DNA from: Fodinisporobacter ferrooxydans
GTDB lineage: Bacteria > Bacillota > Bacilli > Tumebacillales > MYW30-H2
Direction: 5' to 3'
DNA: 64,000 nucleotides
NCBI RefSeq assembly: GCF_022818495.1
Contig: NZ_CP089291.1
Span: forward strand, 2,118,501-2,182,500
The translations under genes were made by a program, and so were the position numbers. A model generated the notes under the pieces. The model was not told the origin of the DNA. It searched no databases and was given only the letters and a program-made list of their open reading frames with translations. Shown in pieces: positions 18,065 through 27,400 of this stretch (position 1 is its first letter; each line of letters begins with the position of its first letter).

Positions 18065-20729
18065 GCACAACCAAACGTATGAAGGACATATTTTAGACTG
18101 CCTTACTATAGCAACGCATATTTTAACGAAGTATCAAGTAACAATGGAGAAGATTTTAAAACGATTACCCGGGGAATTCAATCTGGAATTCCCCGTCTTT
18201 CGCAAATTATGTATCATGGGTGTTTTCTTGCACGATTCGGGAAAGTTAACGGAAGAATGGCAGAGAGCCATTCATTCATCGGATCAAAGTGGAAAAAAAA
18301 AGTTGCCCGCTCATACACCGTACTCGTTTGCCGTCATCCAGTCCTTATTTCCGGATATGGATATATCTCCTTTGCAATTGATGAAGCTTGCAAGTGTCTC
18401 ACATCATGGATTGCTTACCAATGATACATATAGCGGCGAATCGAATCTTGCAACGAAAGGCCCAATTCCGTTTCATGTAGATGGATTCAATGAAATCAAG
18501 CAAAAGTTGTCTGTCGGATATCCAGAGCTCAAGGATATTCCTGATCTTTTCGGGACGGAAATGTTGTTTGATTCGACGGCTAAAGGAAATTTGCTTCCTA
18601 ATGTGATTTCCAATCGCATGCGGCATATAAAGCAAGTGTATGGACGAACTAGTCCGAAGACAAAAAAGCTGTATATAAAATCATTGTTTGCCTTATTTTC
18701 TTGGGTGATCAGTACTGCAGACAAATGGGCCAGTCGTATCGCAAATATTGAACTTGCAGGCAATGTAGAGAAAGAATATGACGCAGTGGTTGATATGGAG
18801 AAAGTGGAGCGGCATTTGAAAGTATGGTCGAATAGAGAATGGCCTGACATAACGATTGAAGGTGAAGATTTACGCCCATTCCAAGAAGATGTGGAAGGTG
18901 CCGGTCCGTTTGTCATTGCCGAAGCTCCGTGCGGAGAAGGCAAAACGCTTGCCGCTTTACGATGGGGACTTTCCCAAATCCGGCAAGGCCACGCCAATCG
19001 ATTGATTATCTGTATGCCGACGCAAACGACTTCCAATGCGTTATATCAACAATTGATCACAGCGTATCGGATTCCAAAGGATCATGTTGGTATCTATCAT
19101 GGAGATGCAGAATTTTTCTATGAACATATAAAAGAGGAATTGGCATCGAAACATGATGTAGATAACAAGATGGAGGACCCTCATGAACAGGGACGCCCCG
19201 ATCCTTTATTTGATTCGCTGGTATTTCAAAAATCCATTGTCGTGACAACAGCCGATCATCTGGCGTATAGTTTTTTGCATTGTTATCGATATGCAGACTA
19301 TACGTTTGGCGCCGTTCAGCAAGCGGCGATTATTTTTGATGAATTGCATGTATTCGATCAGACTTGTATGGGAAATATTTTGGACATGTGTGAAGTCATG
19401 ACAAAGCTTAAGATTTCACATTTGTTGATGACTGCTACTTTGCCTCACTTTATCGAGGCGGCGTTTTATGAGAAGATCCCGGAAACCTATCGAAAAGTGA
19501 GGTCTGCCAAATTTACAGATTCTGTGACGGATCATTATCGATATAAATTGAATCGGTTGTCTTGTGCAATTTTTGCAGAGGATGACGTTCATCCCATATT
19601 AATAGAGATACTCCAAAATTCAAGAGGTTTGCGCAGAATTGTTTATGTGAATTTGGTACAAGATTCGGTCAATATGTATGGGAAGATCCAGCATTTGTTT
19701 CCGGACGAAAATGTGGTATTGTATCATTCGGAATTTACACGGATTCACCGTTTGAGGAAAGAACAATCGATTCAACGATTGTTTAAACAGTCGAATGGAA
19801 CTTGGGTAGAAGGAGACCAATCATTTGATGCATCTCGAGGTACCATTTTGATCACAACCCAAATTGCCGAGATTAGCCTAGATATATCGGCTGACCTGAT
19901 GATTAGCGCTCTTGCACCTTGTGATACTTTGATCCAAAGGGCGGGTCGCCTTCATCGGAAAGGTAAGTCTGGTTTAACGGATGTTTGTGATTGTCCTCAA
20001 TGTGAAAAGCTTCATCAAAAAGGAATCGAAAATTTGGAGTTTACACTGTATGTAGCAGATTTGCCCGAAGGTGATTCAAATGCATTATTTCCTTATGTAA
20101 GTGCAGAAATTCTTAAGAGAGAGTCCGAGCATGTATTGCTACGGACAAAACGGACGATGGAGAATGAACAGAGAATGTCAGCCGCCCGTGAAAGTGAATG
20201 GATCAATCGTGTATATAAAGGTGAGGCTCTTTTGTCGCATTCCCAGATGAAAAAATGCATAGAGGAAGATTGTTTATTTGGAGCAACCGTACAGCAGCGA
20301 TTTGGGGACGAAGATAGCACACAATCCGATGGAGGGAGCGGATTTGCTTTTCGCGATATTCAGGTGAAAAAGCGTACGACCCTGCCATATGATGCAATCA
20401 AAGATTCTGTTGATGATTCGCTCCAGTTTTTCAAGAACCTTGCGTTTTCAGATTTTAAGGAAATCGTAGAGCGCGATGATTGGAATATAACAGAAGAAAA
20501 TACAAATGAACAAGATATAAATATTTTATTAGAAAAGTACCGAAAATACTTACACAAGCATAAACTGCAACTGAATTTCTCCAGATATCGCCAGATTGAA
20601 CGAAACTATTCTATTGTAAAATTTCATGGGCGATATAATTCTTTTTTGATTACAGATGCACCCTATCGATTTTCTGATGGAATTCATTTAAGAAATTCAG
20701 ATCAAATACAGACTACAAAAGAGAGTTGA
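18051..20729 (+). CDS. cas3: Cas3 HD nuclease-helicase
   Basis: An 892-residue complete Cas3. The HD nuclease is N-terminal (FLHDSGKLTEEWQ, His61-Asp62; SHHG follows). The helicase core shows Walker A APCGEGKT (Lys298), DELH at 430-433, motif III MTATLPHF and motif VI QRAGRLHRKG. A Cys-rich insert VCDCPQCEKLHQKG follows motif VI and could bind zinc. Cas3 degrades DNA opened by Cascade. The TTG start lies inside cas5. The gene contains a 10-bp inverted repeat (18170-18179 with 18186-18195) whose arms resemble those of the CRISPR repeat but in reverse order. Confidence 0.94.
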   Translation: MFLAKHNQTYEGHILDCLTIATHILTKYQVTMEKILKRLPGEFNLEFPVFRKLCIMGVFLHDSGKLTEEWQRAIHSSDQSGKKKLPAHTPYSFAVIQSLFPDMDISPLQLMKLASVSHHGLLTNDTYSGESNLATKGPIPFHVDGFNEIKQKLSVGYPELKDIPDLFGTEMLFDSTAKGNLLPNVISNRMRHIKQVYGRTSPKTKKLYIKSLFALFSWVISTADKWASRIANIELAGNVEKEYDAVVDMEKVERHLKVWSNREWPDITIEGEDLRPFQEDVEGAGPFVIAEAPCGEGKTLAALRWGLSQIRQGHANRLIICMPTQTTSNALYQQLITAYRIPKDHVGIYHGDAEFFYEHIKEELASKHDVDNKMEDPHEQGRPDPLFDSLVFQKSIVVTTADHLAYSFLHCYRYADYTFGAVQQAAIIFDELHVFDQTCMGNILDMCEVMTKLKISHLLMTATLPHFIEAAFYEKIPETYRKVRSAKFTDSVTDHYRYKLNRLSCAIFAEDDVHPILIEILQNSRGLRRIVYVNLVQDSVNMYGKIQHLFPDENVVLYHSEFTRIHRLRKEQSIQRLFKQSNGTWVEGDQSFDASRGTILITTQIAEISLDISADLMISALAPCDTLIQRAGRLHRKGKSGLTDVCDCPQCEKLHQKGIENLEFTLYVADLPEGDSNALFPYVSAEILKRESEHVLLRTKRTMENEQRMSAARESEWINRVYKGEALLSHSQMKKCIEEDCLFGATVQQRFGDEDSTQSDGGSGFAFRDIQVKKRTTLPYDAIKDSVDDSLQFFKNLAFSDFKEIVERDDWNITEENTNEQDINILLEKYRKYLHKHKLQLNFSRYRQIERNYSIVKFHGRYNSFLITDAPYRFSDGIHLRNSDQIQTTKES

Positions 20730-20735
20730 AATATT

Positions 20736-21497
20736 TTGTTGCAAGAACTTGAGTTGAATTTTTCCGTATTGCATGATCATAGGCGAAATGGAAACATAAA
20801 TGAGGCAATTCATGGCTGGTTATTTCATCGTTTAAAGGTGACAAGTCCATCTCTAGCAGATCAAATTCATAACATGCGGATCAAACCGTTTGCCATTGAT
20901 GCCATTTCCAAAAAAGGAACTGTTTTGACGAGTGGAAAACGGATATCCGCTTCGATTTGTATTTTCTCTCCTCAATATTCCCACTCGATTTCTGACTCTT
21001 TAACACATGCGTTGGGTAAGGATTATGAGATCGGGAGAGTAGGGGTGAAATTTGATCAGATGTCTGTAAAACGCAAACAAACGTATGAACAATTAATTGA
21101 AGAGTCGTTTTCCCGCGACTATGAACAAGTTCAAGTAACGTTTGTTTCACCGACCAGTTTTCGACGTGAAGGCGTACAGATTTTATATCCTTCACCTGAA
21201 CTGGTATTGCAATCATTGCACAATCGTTGGAAAGAATTTTGTCCCGTAAAGACGACGAACATGGATACAAAATGGGAAGAACGATTTGTAGTAAGTCGCT
21301 ATCAATTGCAAACCAAACTAGTAGTATTTGATAAATACCCGATTGTTGGTTGTGTTGGAAATATCCAATATACACGAAGTAAGCATGCAAATTATTACCA
21401 AGATAAGTTGGCGCATGCATTGTTTCAATTTGGTACGTATTCTGGTGTAGGATATAAAACAACGATGGGCTTGGGAAGAATGCATGTTGCATTTTAA
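20736..21497 (+). CDS. cas6: Cas6 pre-crRNA endoribonuclease (type I-B operon copy)
   Basis: A 253-residue Cas6 ending in the glycine-rich loop YSGVGYKTTMGLGRMHV that defines the family; NEAIHGWLFHRL near residue 25 is also conserved and may hold the catalytic His. It cuts each repeat at the base of its hairpin to leave an eight-base ATTGAAAC handle. TTG 20736 is the start, 6 bases after cas3. A homologue (about the same length, with EAVHGWLFNNL and YMGIGYKSTMGLG) serves the type III operon at 30668, and a decayed third copy follows this gene directly. Confidence 0.9.
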   Translation: MLQELELNFSVLHDHRRNGNINEAIHGWLFHRLKVTSPSLADQIHNMRIKPFAIDAISKKGTVLTSGKRISASICIFSPQYSHSISDSLTHALGKDYEIGRVGVKFDQMSVKRKQTYEQLIEESFSRDYEQVQVTFVSPTSFRREGVQILYPSPELVLQSLHNRWKEFCPVKTTNMDTKWEERFVVSRYQLQTKLVVFDKYPIVGCVGNIQYTRSKHANYYQDKLAHALFQFGTYSGVGYKTTMGLGRMHVAF

Positions 21498-21665
21498 ATT
21501 GGCAAAAGAAGAAAAACAAGACGAGTCCAATGCAAAAGGGTTTATGCAAACATTATTGCGATTTGCTTCCTATGTGGGTATCGGTTATAAATCTACTATG
21601 GCTTAGGGCAAATTGAATTAATTGGTCAAAACAATAATGAATCATTCAATCAGAAAGGTGGTTGA
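21498..21665 (+). pseudogene. Remnant of a further cas6 (C-terminal part, frameshifted)
   Basis: Right after the intact cas6 the frame reads LLRFASYVGIGYKSTM and then meets TAG; restoring one lost G near 21600 continues it as GLGQIELIG, ending at TGA 21663-21665. This is the C-terminal Cas6 loop. It resembles the type III cas6 at 30668 (FANYMGIGYKSTMGLG) more than the neighbouring I-B cas6 (FGTYSGVGYKTTMGLG). The N-terminal two-thirds is missing. The segment looks like a recombination or deletion scar. Confidence 0.75.
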
Positions 21666-21669
21666 TGGA

Positions 21670-21996
21670 GTGATTATGCATATACAAGAGCAATTGGTGA
21701 AATTAATACAAGAAATAAACAACGTAACCTCCGCGAACAAGATCTATTTGTTTGGTTCATATGCGTATGGTGAACCAAACGAAAACAGTGATGTTGACCT
21801 TTGCATTGTAATCAATAATACAGATACTGGAAAAAGAGAACTTGTAAGATCCATTCGGTCTCGAATTGCCGAGGTTGCAACGATTCCAGTTGATGTTTTG
21901 GTTTATGACGAATATGAGTTTCTCGAACGGGCATACTTAGAATCGACAATGGAACATATGATCGCCCATGAGGGAGTCTGTGTGTATGAACAATAA
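21670..21996 (+). CDS. MNT-type minimal nucleotidyltransferase (antitoxin-like)
   Basis: A 108-residue protein with the nucleotidyltransferase core IYLFGSYAYGEPNENSDVDL, i.e. the GS-x10-D-x-D signature. MNT proteins pair with HEPN RNases; many neutralise them by AMPylation. The start is taken as GTG 21670 behind AGGTGG; ATG 21676 is the alternative, and the frame is open to 21622. The stop overlaps the ATG of a truncated HEPN-like ORF, the classic MNT-HEPN coupling. It lies inside the cas region between cas6 and cas4-cas1, so it may be a hitch-hiking or CRISPR-linked toxin-antitoxin unit whose toxin has been lost. Confidence 0.8.
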   Translation: MIMHIQEQLVKLIQEINNVTSANKIYLFGSYAYGEPNENSDVDLCIVINNTDTGKRELVRSIRSRIAEVATIPVDVLVYDEYEFLERAYLESTMEHMIAHEGVCVYEQ

Positions 21997-22120
21997 AGAT
22001 ATAGCGCAAGTTCATTCCCCCTTTCATATGGACATAAACGAAAATGATATAAAGAAAGTGATTGAAAGTACGGAACGAATCAAAAATTTTCTTCGGAGTA
22101 TTATAGAATCAAATGTTTAG
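21986..22120 (+). pseudogene. Internally deleted HEPN toxin remnant
   Basis: A 44-residue frame overlapping the MNT stop (ATGA-type junction). It begins MNNKDIAQVH and ends DIKKVIESTERIKNFLRSII, which resembles the last helix of HEPN proteins coupled to MNT. The catalytic R-x4-6-H region is absent, so the middle of the gene seems deleted. The assignment rests on gene order plus the helix pattern, so an unrelated small ORF is possible. Confidence 0.5.
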
Positions 22121-22148
22121 AGCCACCTTTAATATTAGGTGGTTTATT
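22121..22148 (+). terminator. Terminator before cas4-cas1
   Basis: CCACCT (22123-22128) pairs with AGGTGG (22137-22142), extended by two flanking pairs, then TTTATTTG. It suggests that cas4-cas1-cas2 are transcribed separately from the interference operon. No clear promoter was found in 22150-22257. Confidence 0.6.
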
Positions 22149-22257
22149 TGTTTGCATTTGGAAATCAGAGAGAATTTTTAATCCATATAATCATGTCTAT
22201 CGAATTAGAAATATGGCAATAGTAGTACTAGATTTTAAAAAAGGTGGAGAATAAATC

Positions 22258-23952
22258 ATGTCGGAAAATCTATTGCCTATTTCCCAAGTTGCTGAAATTT
22301 TGTACTGTCCGCGCAATTTTTACTATCGAATGGCTGAAGGGGTCGACGACAGCAATGAACATACGTTGCAAGGCAAATGGGACGATGAGAAGCGGGAAGA
22401 ACGGTTATCAGTTAAACGGGAAAGCGGAATGCAAACCCGTCACATTCATGTCAGCTCAGAACAGTTAGGTATCGTAGGCATTTTGGATGTACTGGAAACA
22501 GGAAAAGAAACATGCATTGTAGAGTTTAAAAAGGGCGAGTATCGGTTGAATCAGAATGACGATGTGCAATTGTGTGCACAAGCTATGGCTTATGAAGACA
22601 TGACCGCAACCATAATGGATTTTGGTTATGTGTACTATCATGCATCGCATCGAAGGCGTAAAGTCTTTTTCACAGAAGATTTACGGGAATTGGTTTTGCA
22701 AACAATTGAAAGGGCTCGAGAAATACTTGGAGAACATAGGGTTCCGGAACCAATCAATGATGCTAGGTGTGGCGGATGTGCATTACAAGCGCGCTGTATG
22801 CCAGGAGAAGTAGAGTATCTGCGTGAAATCGATGGGAAAAACAGCGAAAACAGTTTGGCCAACAAGCAGCGTCTTGTACGCCCGACACCTAGTTTCCGGT
22901 TGGGGAGAGTGTTATATATAGATGAAGAATTCGCGTATGTCAAAAAAGAGGGAAGGCACCTGAAGATTACAAAAAACAAAGAGGTTTTGCGAGAGGTACC
23001 TATCGACAGCGTCGATGAAGTTGTTAGTTTATCGAATGTGCAATGGACGACGCAAGCACAGTGCTTATTGATGACAGAAGGCATCCCATTAACATTTTTG
23101 CATACGAACGGCCGATATGTGGGGACTGTAATCGGCTCTTTTTCAAAAAATAGCTTGCAAAGAATTCGGCAGTTTGAGATCCATCAGTCGCCGGAACGCT
23201 GGAAGATTGCAGCTTCATTTTCCAAAGGAAAATTGCAAAATATGCGTGTAATGATGCTTCGAAACGCTAAAAACATACATGAATGGAACGAAAGGAATGA
23301 ACAAAGTACGCAAGATCCAAACGATGATCTGTCAGATATTCCTCAATATGAAGCATGCATGAAACAGATTGAAAACGCTATAAAAAAGCTCAACTCAACA
23401 TTGGATCGGGATGAGATTCTTGGATGGGAAGGGATTGGCACAAAAGCATATTTCACATTATTTCGGAATTGGATTCGTCCTCCTTTTGTGTTTTCCGGCC
23501 GAATTCGAAGACCACCTACAGATCCTGTCAATGCTCTGTTGAGCTTTGGTTATTCGCTGCTAGCGAAATCGATTGAGTCATTGGTCTATGCAGTTGGATT
23601 AGATCCTTATATTGGATTTTTGCATGAGTCCCAATATGGAAGACCTGCGCTCGCCTTAGATTTAATGGAAGAGTTTCGACCTGTTATCGTTGATTCCATC
23701 GTGTTGCGGGCAATCAATCAGAGAATTCTCGCCGCTGATGATTTTGAACAGCGGGAGAACAGTATTTTATTAAAAGATTCAGCCAGAAAGACGTTTTATA
23801 AGTTGTTTGATCAAAGACTTTCTCAGGAGATCACGCATCCCGTTTTTCATTACCATGTAACGTATCGAAGAATGATGGAATTGCAGGTTCGCGTTCTTGC
23901 AAAAACGTTAACAGGTGAGATTCCAAATTATATCCCGTTAAAAGTGAAATGA
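22258..23952 (+). CDS. cas4-cas1: Cas4-Cas1 fusion protein
   Basis: A 564-residue fusion. Residues 1-185 are Cas4 (RecB-like nuclease): YCPRNFYYR near residue 18, GILDVLE, the EFKKG active-site strand and CGGCALQARCMPG supplying the remaining cluster cysteines. After a short linker, residues 215-564 are Cas1: catalytic Glu in GWEGIGTKAYF, His in GFLHESQYGRPALALDL and the Asp/Glu in LMEEFRP. Cas4 trims prespacers at the PAM and Cas1 integrates them with Cas2. Fusion of the two is best known from type I-G (formerly I-U) loci and is less usual with Cst1/Cst2 genes. An AAGGTGGAG site precedes the ATG. Confidence 0.93.
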   Translation: MSENLLPISQVAEILYCPRNFYYRMAEGVDDSNEHTLQGKWDDEKREERLSVKRESGMQTRHIHVSSEQLGIVGILDVLETGKETCIVEFKKGEYRLNQNDDVQLCAQAMAYEDMTATIMDFGYVYYHASHRRRKVFFTEDLRELVLQTIERAREILGEHRVPEPINDARCGGCALQARCMPGEVEYLREIDGKNSENSLANKQRLVRPTPSFRLGRVLYIDEEFAYVKKEGRHLKITKNKEVLREVPIDSVDEVVSLSNVQWTTQAQCLLMTEGIPLTFLHTNGRYVGTVIGSFSKNSLQRIRQFEIHQSPERWKIAASFSKGKLQNMRVMMLRNAKNIHEWNERNEQSTQDPNDDLSDIPQYEACMKQIENAIKKLNSTLDRDEILGWEGIGTKAYFTLFRNWIRPPFVFSGRIRRPPTDPVNALLSFGYSLLAKSIESLVYAVGLDPYIGFLHESQYGRPALALDLMEEFRPVIVDSIVLRAINQRILAADDFEQRENSILLKDSARKTFYKLFDQRLSQEITHPVFHYHVTYRRMMELQVRVLAKTLTGEIPNYIPLKVK

Positions 23953-23961
23953 GGTGCAAAT

Positions 23962-24258
23962 ATGGATAAACATCTTACAACCCATTATGTGATTGTGTAT
24001 GACATTGCAGATGACAGACGAAGAAACCATGTTGTAAAAGCTCTGAAAGATTATGCGTATCGCGTACAATACAGTGTTTTTGAAGCCGAGCTAAAGCCCG
24101 ATTCACTTTTGAAGCTGCGTCGTCGCATCTCAAAATTGATTCATCTAAAAGAAGATAGCGTGATTTATTATTCAAGGTGTGGACGTTGTCGGGGGGAGGA
24201 AATTAGAGAAGGCAAGACCTACTCCGTATTAGATGATGAAGATTGGTTTTACGTTTAA
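23962..24258 (+). CDS. cas2: Cas2 integration subunit
   Basis: A 98-residue Cas2: HYVIVYDIADDRRRNHVVKA at the N-terminus (ferredoxin-like fold with the conserved Asp), FEAELKPDSLLKLRRRI in the centre, and DSVIYYSRCGRCRGEEIREG at the end. It bridges two Cas1 dimers during spacer acquisition. It starts 9 bases after cas4-cas1, with GAGGTG as ribosome-binding site, and is the last gene before the leader and array. Confidence 0.95.
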   Translation: MDKHLTTHYVIVYDIADDRRRNHVVKALKDYAYRVQYSVFEAELKPDSLLKLRRRISKLIHLKEDSVIYYSRCGRCRGEEIREGKTYSVLDDEDWFYV

Positions 24259-24483
24259 TTGGACACATTATATGTATAGATCCAGAGACACATGGAATTT
24301 AAAAATGCGAGCAACGAATCTGTCCAAAAAAGCACGGAGTTGCTCGCAAGTCAATGGATGTTGATTTAAATGGATTTGTTAGGAGTTATTTGATATACTT
24401 GTCTCAATTATTTATGTTTAATTTTCCGTTGCTCGCAAATTGTTGAAAAGATACTTGTCAGTTCTGACTTTGCAACAGGTGCC
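24259..24483 (+). promoter_or_regulatory. CRISPR leader
   Basis: A 225-base AT-rich non-coding stretch between cas2 and the first repeat. The 9-mer GCGAGCAAC occurs at 24307-24315 and its reverse complement GTTGCTCGC at 24339-24347 and 24428-24436; the first two can pair as a hairpin. TATACT at 24394-24399 is a possible -10 box. The sequence just before repeat 1 (GCAACAGGTGCC) is where new spacers would enter. Leader side is set by the intact repeats here and decayed ones at the far end. Confidence 0.8.
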
Positions 24484-27400
24484 CTCAGAGGAAATTGAAT
24501 TCCCCACGGGGAATTGAAACTTCACTAGCCACAGATTTGTATGACAAATGATATCAAATCTCAGAGGAAATTGAATTCCCCACGGGGAATTGAAACTTTG
24601 GAAACATTGGAGCCATTTTTACCATTGTGCTAAACTCAGAGGAAATTGAATTCCCCACGGGGAATTGAAACAGCGGGTAGGGTAGCAGCAAATGCAGTTC
24701 GTGCTATGACTCAGAGGAAATTGAATTCCCCACGGGGAATTGAAACTCGGCAAATATATATGCTGATAAGTCAATTGGTCCAGTTCTAACTCAGAGGAAA
24801 TTGAATTCCCCACGGGGAATTGAAACGATCAAACAGCTCCCATGTACGTGAGTGGCGGTGCACCCTCAGAGGAAATTGAATTCCCCACGGGGAATTGAAA
24901 CCACCAAACTATGATTCACCATCCAACGTAACCTCCCACCACCTCAGAGGAAATTGAATTCCCCACGGGGAATTGAAACTATAAAACCCGTTAAAGCAAC
25001 AATAGCAACTTGAACACTCAGAGGAAATTGAATTCCCCACGGGGAATTGAAACTCGGTAACGCAAAATCGCTGTCTTTCAAGTTGTTTCGCTCAGAGGAA
25101 ATTGAATTCCCCACGGGGAATTGAAACACTTGGTTCATGGAGTCTGTCATGCGTTGATAGCCAACTCAGAGGAAATTGAATTCCCCACGGGGAATTGAAA
25201 CAAATTAAAGGAGGAATGGAAATGAATAGTAAACATGATATACTCAGAGGAAATTGAATTCCCCACGGGGAATTGAAACTGATTCGTGGTGTCAATGGTG
25301 TTACGACCGCAAACACACTCAGAGGAAATTGAATTCCCCACGGGGAATTGAAACCCACAATTGTGTACAATTGCTCCGTTATGTACTCCCCTACTCAGAG
25401 GAAATTGAATTCCCCACGGGGAATTGAAACTACATTTCTTCGAGTAAGTTGTATATACCAGAAAGTGCCTCAGAGGAAATTGAATTCCCCACGGGGAATT
25501 GAAACGTAAAATATTCAAAAAGTTTATTGGAGGATTCATGAACTCAGAGGAAATTGAATTCCCCACGGGGAATTGAAACTAGGAGGGATTTATATGCGTT
25601 GTTGCGATTGTGGTAAAACTCAGAGGAAATTGAATTCCCCACGGGGAATTGAAACAGTACGGGAATAGCGGAGGGCGTGGCGGGAAGCAATAGCAGCCTC
25701 AGAGGAAATTGAATTCCCCACGGGGAATTGAAACTCATCAAGCGGTTCACCGTAATATGCCAGTGATTCTCTCAGAGGAAATTGAATTCCCCACGGGGAA
25801 TTGAAACACAGTTGAGAATGTAAAGGTGCCGAATCCCGTTGCACTGACTCAGAGGAAATTGAATTCCCCACGGGGAATTGAAACTTTGAGAATTTAAAAG
25901 GGTTCAAAGTTATAAAAATAACCTCAGAGGAAATTGAATTCCCCACGGGGAATTGAAACGATCCTTGACTTTTGTGTATAGTACAGGCGTAACTTACTCA
26001 GAGGAAATTGAATTCCCCACGGGGAATTGAAACTAAGAAACGTCTACGCTTTGTTCAGGTGAAAAGGTTCCACCTCAGAGGAAATTGAATTCCCCACGGG
26101 GAATTGAAACTGCGCTATATCCGGCTCCGTTGGTTCCGGCAAAACTTCGCTTCTCAGAGGAAATTGAATTCCCCACGGGGAATTGAAACGTAAGCCACCG
26201 ACTAAGTCAAGCGCCTTTTTCTGCGGTGTTCCTCAGAGGAAATTGAATTCCCCACGGGGAATTGAAACGCAGCAGGCGGATTCGCAGGCGGTGCGATGAA
26301 ACGAGCTGGTCTCAGAGGAAATTGAATTCCCCACGGGGAATTGAAACACTGCGGAGATTGAACAAGATGCAAAAGGTTTTGCTCCTTACTCAGAGGAAAT
26401 TGAATTCCCCACGGGGAATTGAAACGCGATAAATACCGTCTCTTTTACTGTCGCAGCGAATACAGCCCTCAGAGGAAATTGAATTCCCCACGGGGAATTG
26501 AAACTATGCGAGAAGCACTACGGTGAATGGAGGAAGCGGAACTCAGAGGAAATTGAATTCCCCACGGGGAATTGAAACACGATTGTTACTGTTTTTCTTC
26601 GGTTGATTCGTTTCGCCGCTCAGAGGAAATTGAATTCCCCACGGGGAATTGAAACAGCAACAAATTCCCGTTCTTGTCTGTGATAGACATGAACCCTCAG
26701 AGGAAATTGAATTCCCCACGGGGAATTGAAACATTTTCCGCTGTCGGGCAAACGAAGAATCTCGGTCGCTGCCTCAGAGGAAATTGAATTCCCCACGGGG
26801 AATTGAAACTGGCTCATACGCTTACAGCAAGCGACTGGAGAGGGTCTCAGAGGAAATTGAATTCCCCACGGGGAATTGAAACTCGGGTGCAATTTTTTTT
26901 AATTTGACTCAATCGTGAAGGATCCTCAGAGGAAATTGAATTCCCCACGGGGAATTGAAACTTTACGCTACCTCTGAATTCAGTTTTAAACTGTGTTGGC
27001 ACTCAGAGGAAATTGAATTCCCCACGGGGAATTGAAACGATGCAGACAAGACTGCAAAGAGCGGTGATGCTACTTTTTTTCTCAGAGGAAATTGAATTCC
27101 CCACGGGGAATTGAAACATAATGTCTACCGTTTGAACAAGTGCTTCATGCAAAAGGGCGGCTCAGAGGAAATTGAATTCCCCACGGGGAATTGAAACGAC
27201 GCTGCCGCAAGAGTATTTCTTTGGGTCGTTTGGCAGCTCAGAGGAAATTGAATTCCCCACGGGGAATTGAAACACCGTCCATGTTGATCCTTTGAATTTC
27301 GCTGGTTTTGGTGGATCTCAGAGGAAATTGAATTCCCCACGGGGAATTGAAACCTACTCCTACAGACTGGACAGGCGGGGCAAGCGCTTATCAACAAACT

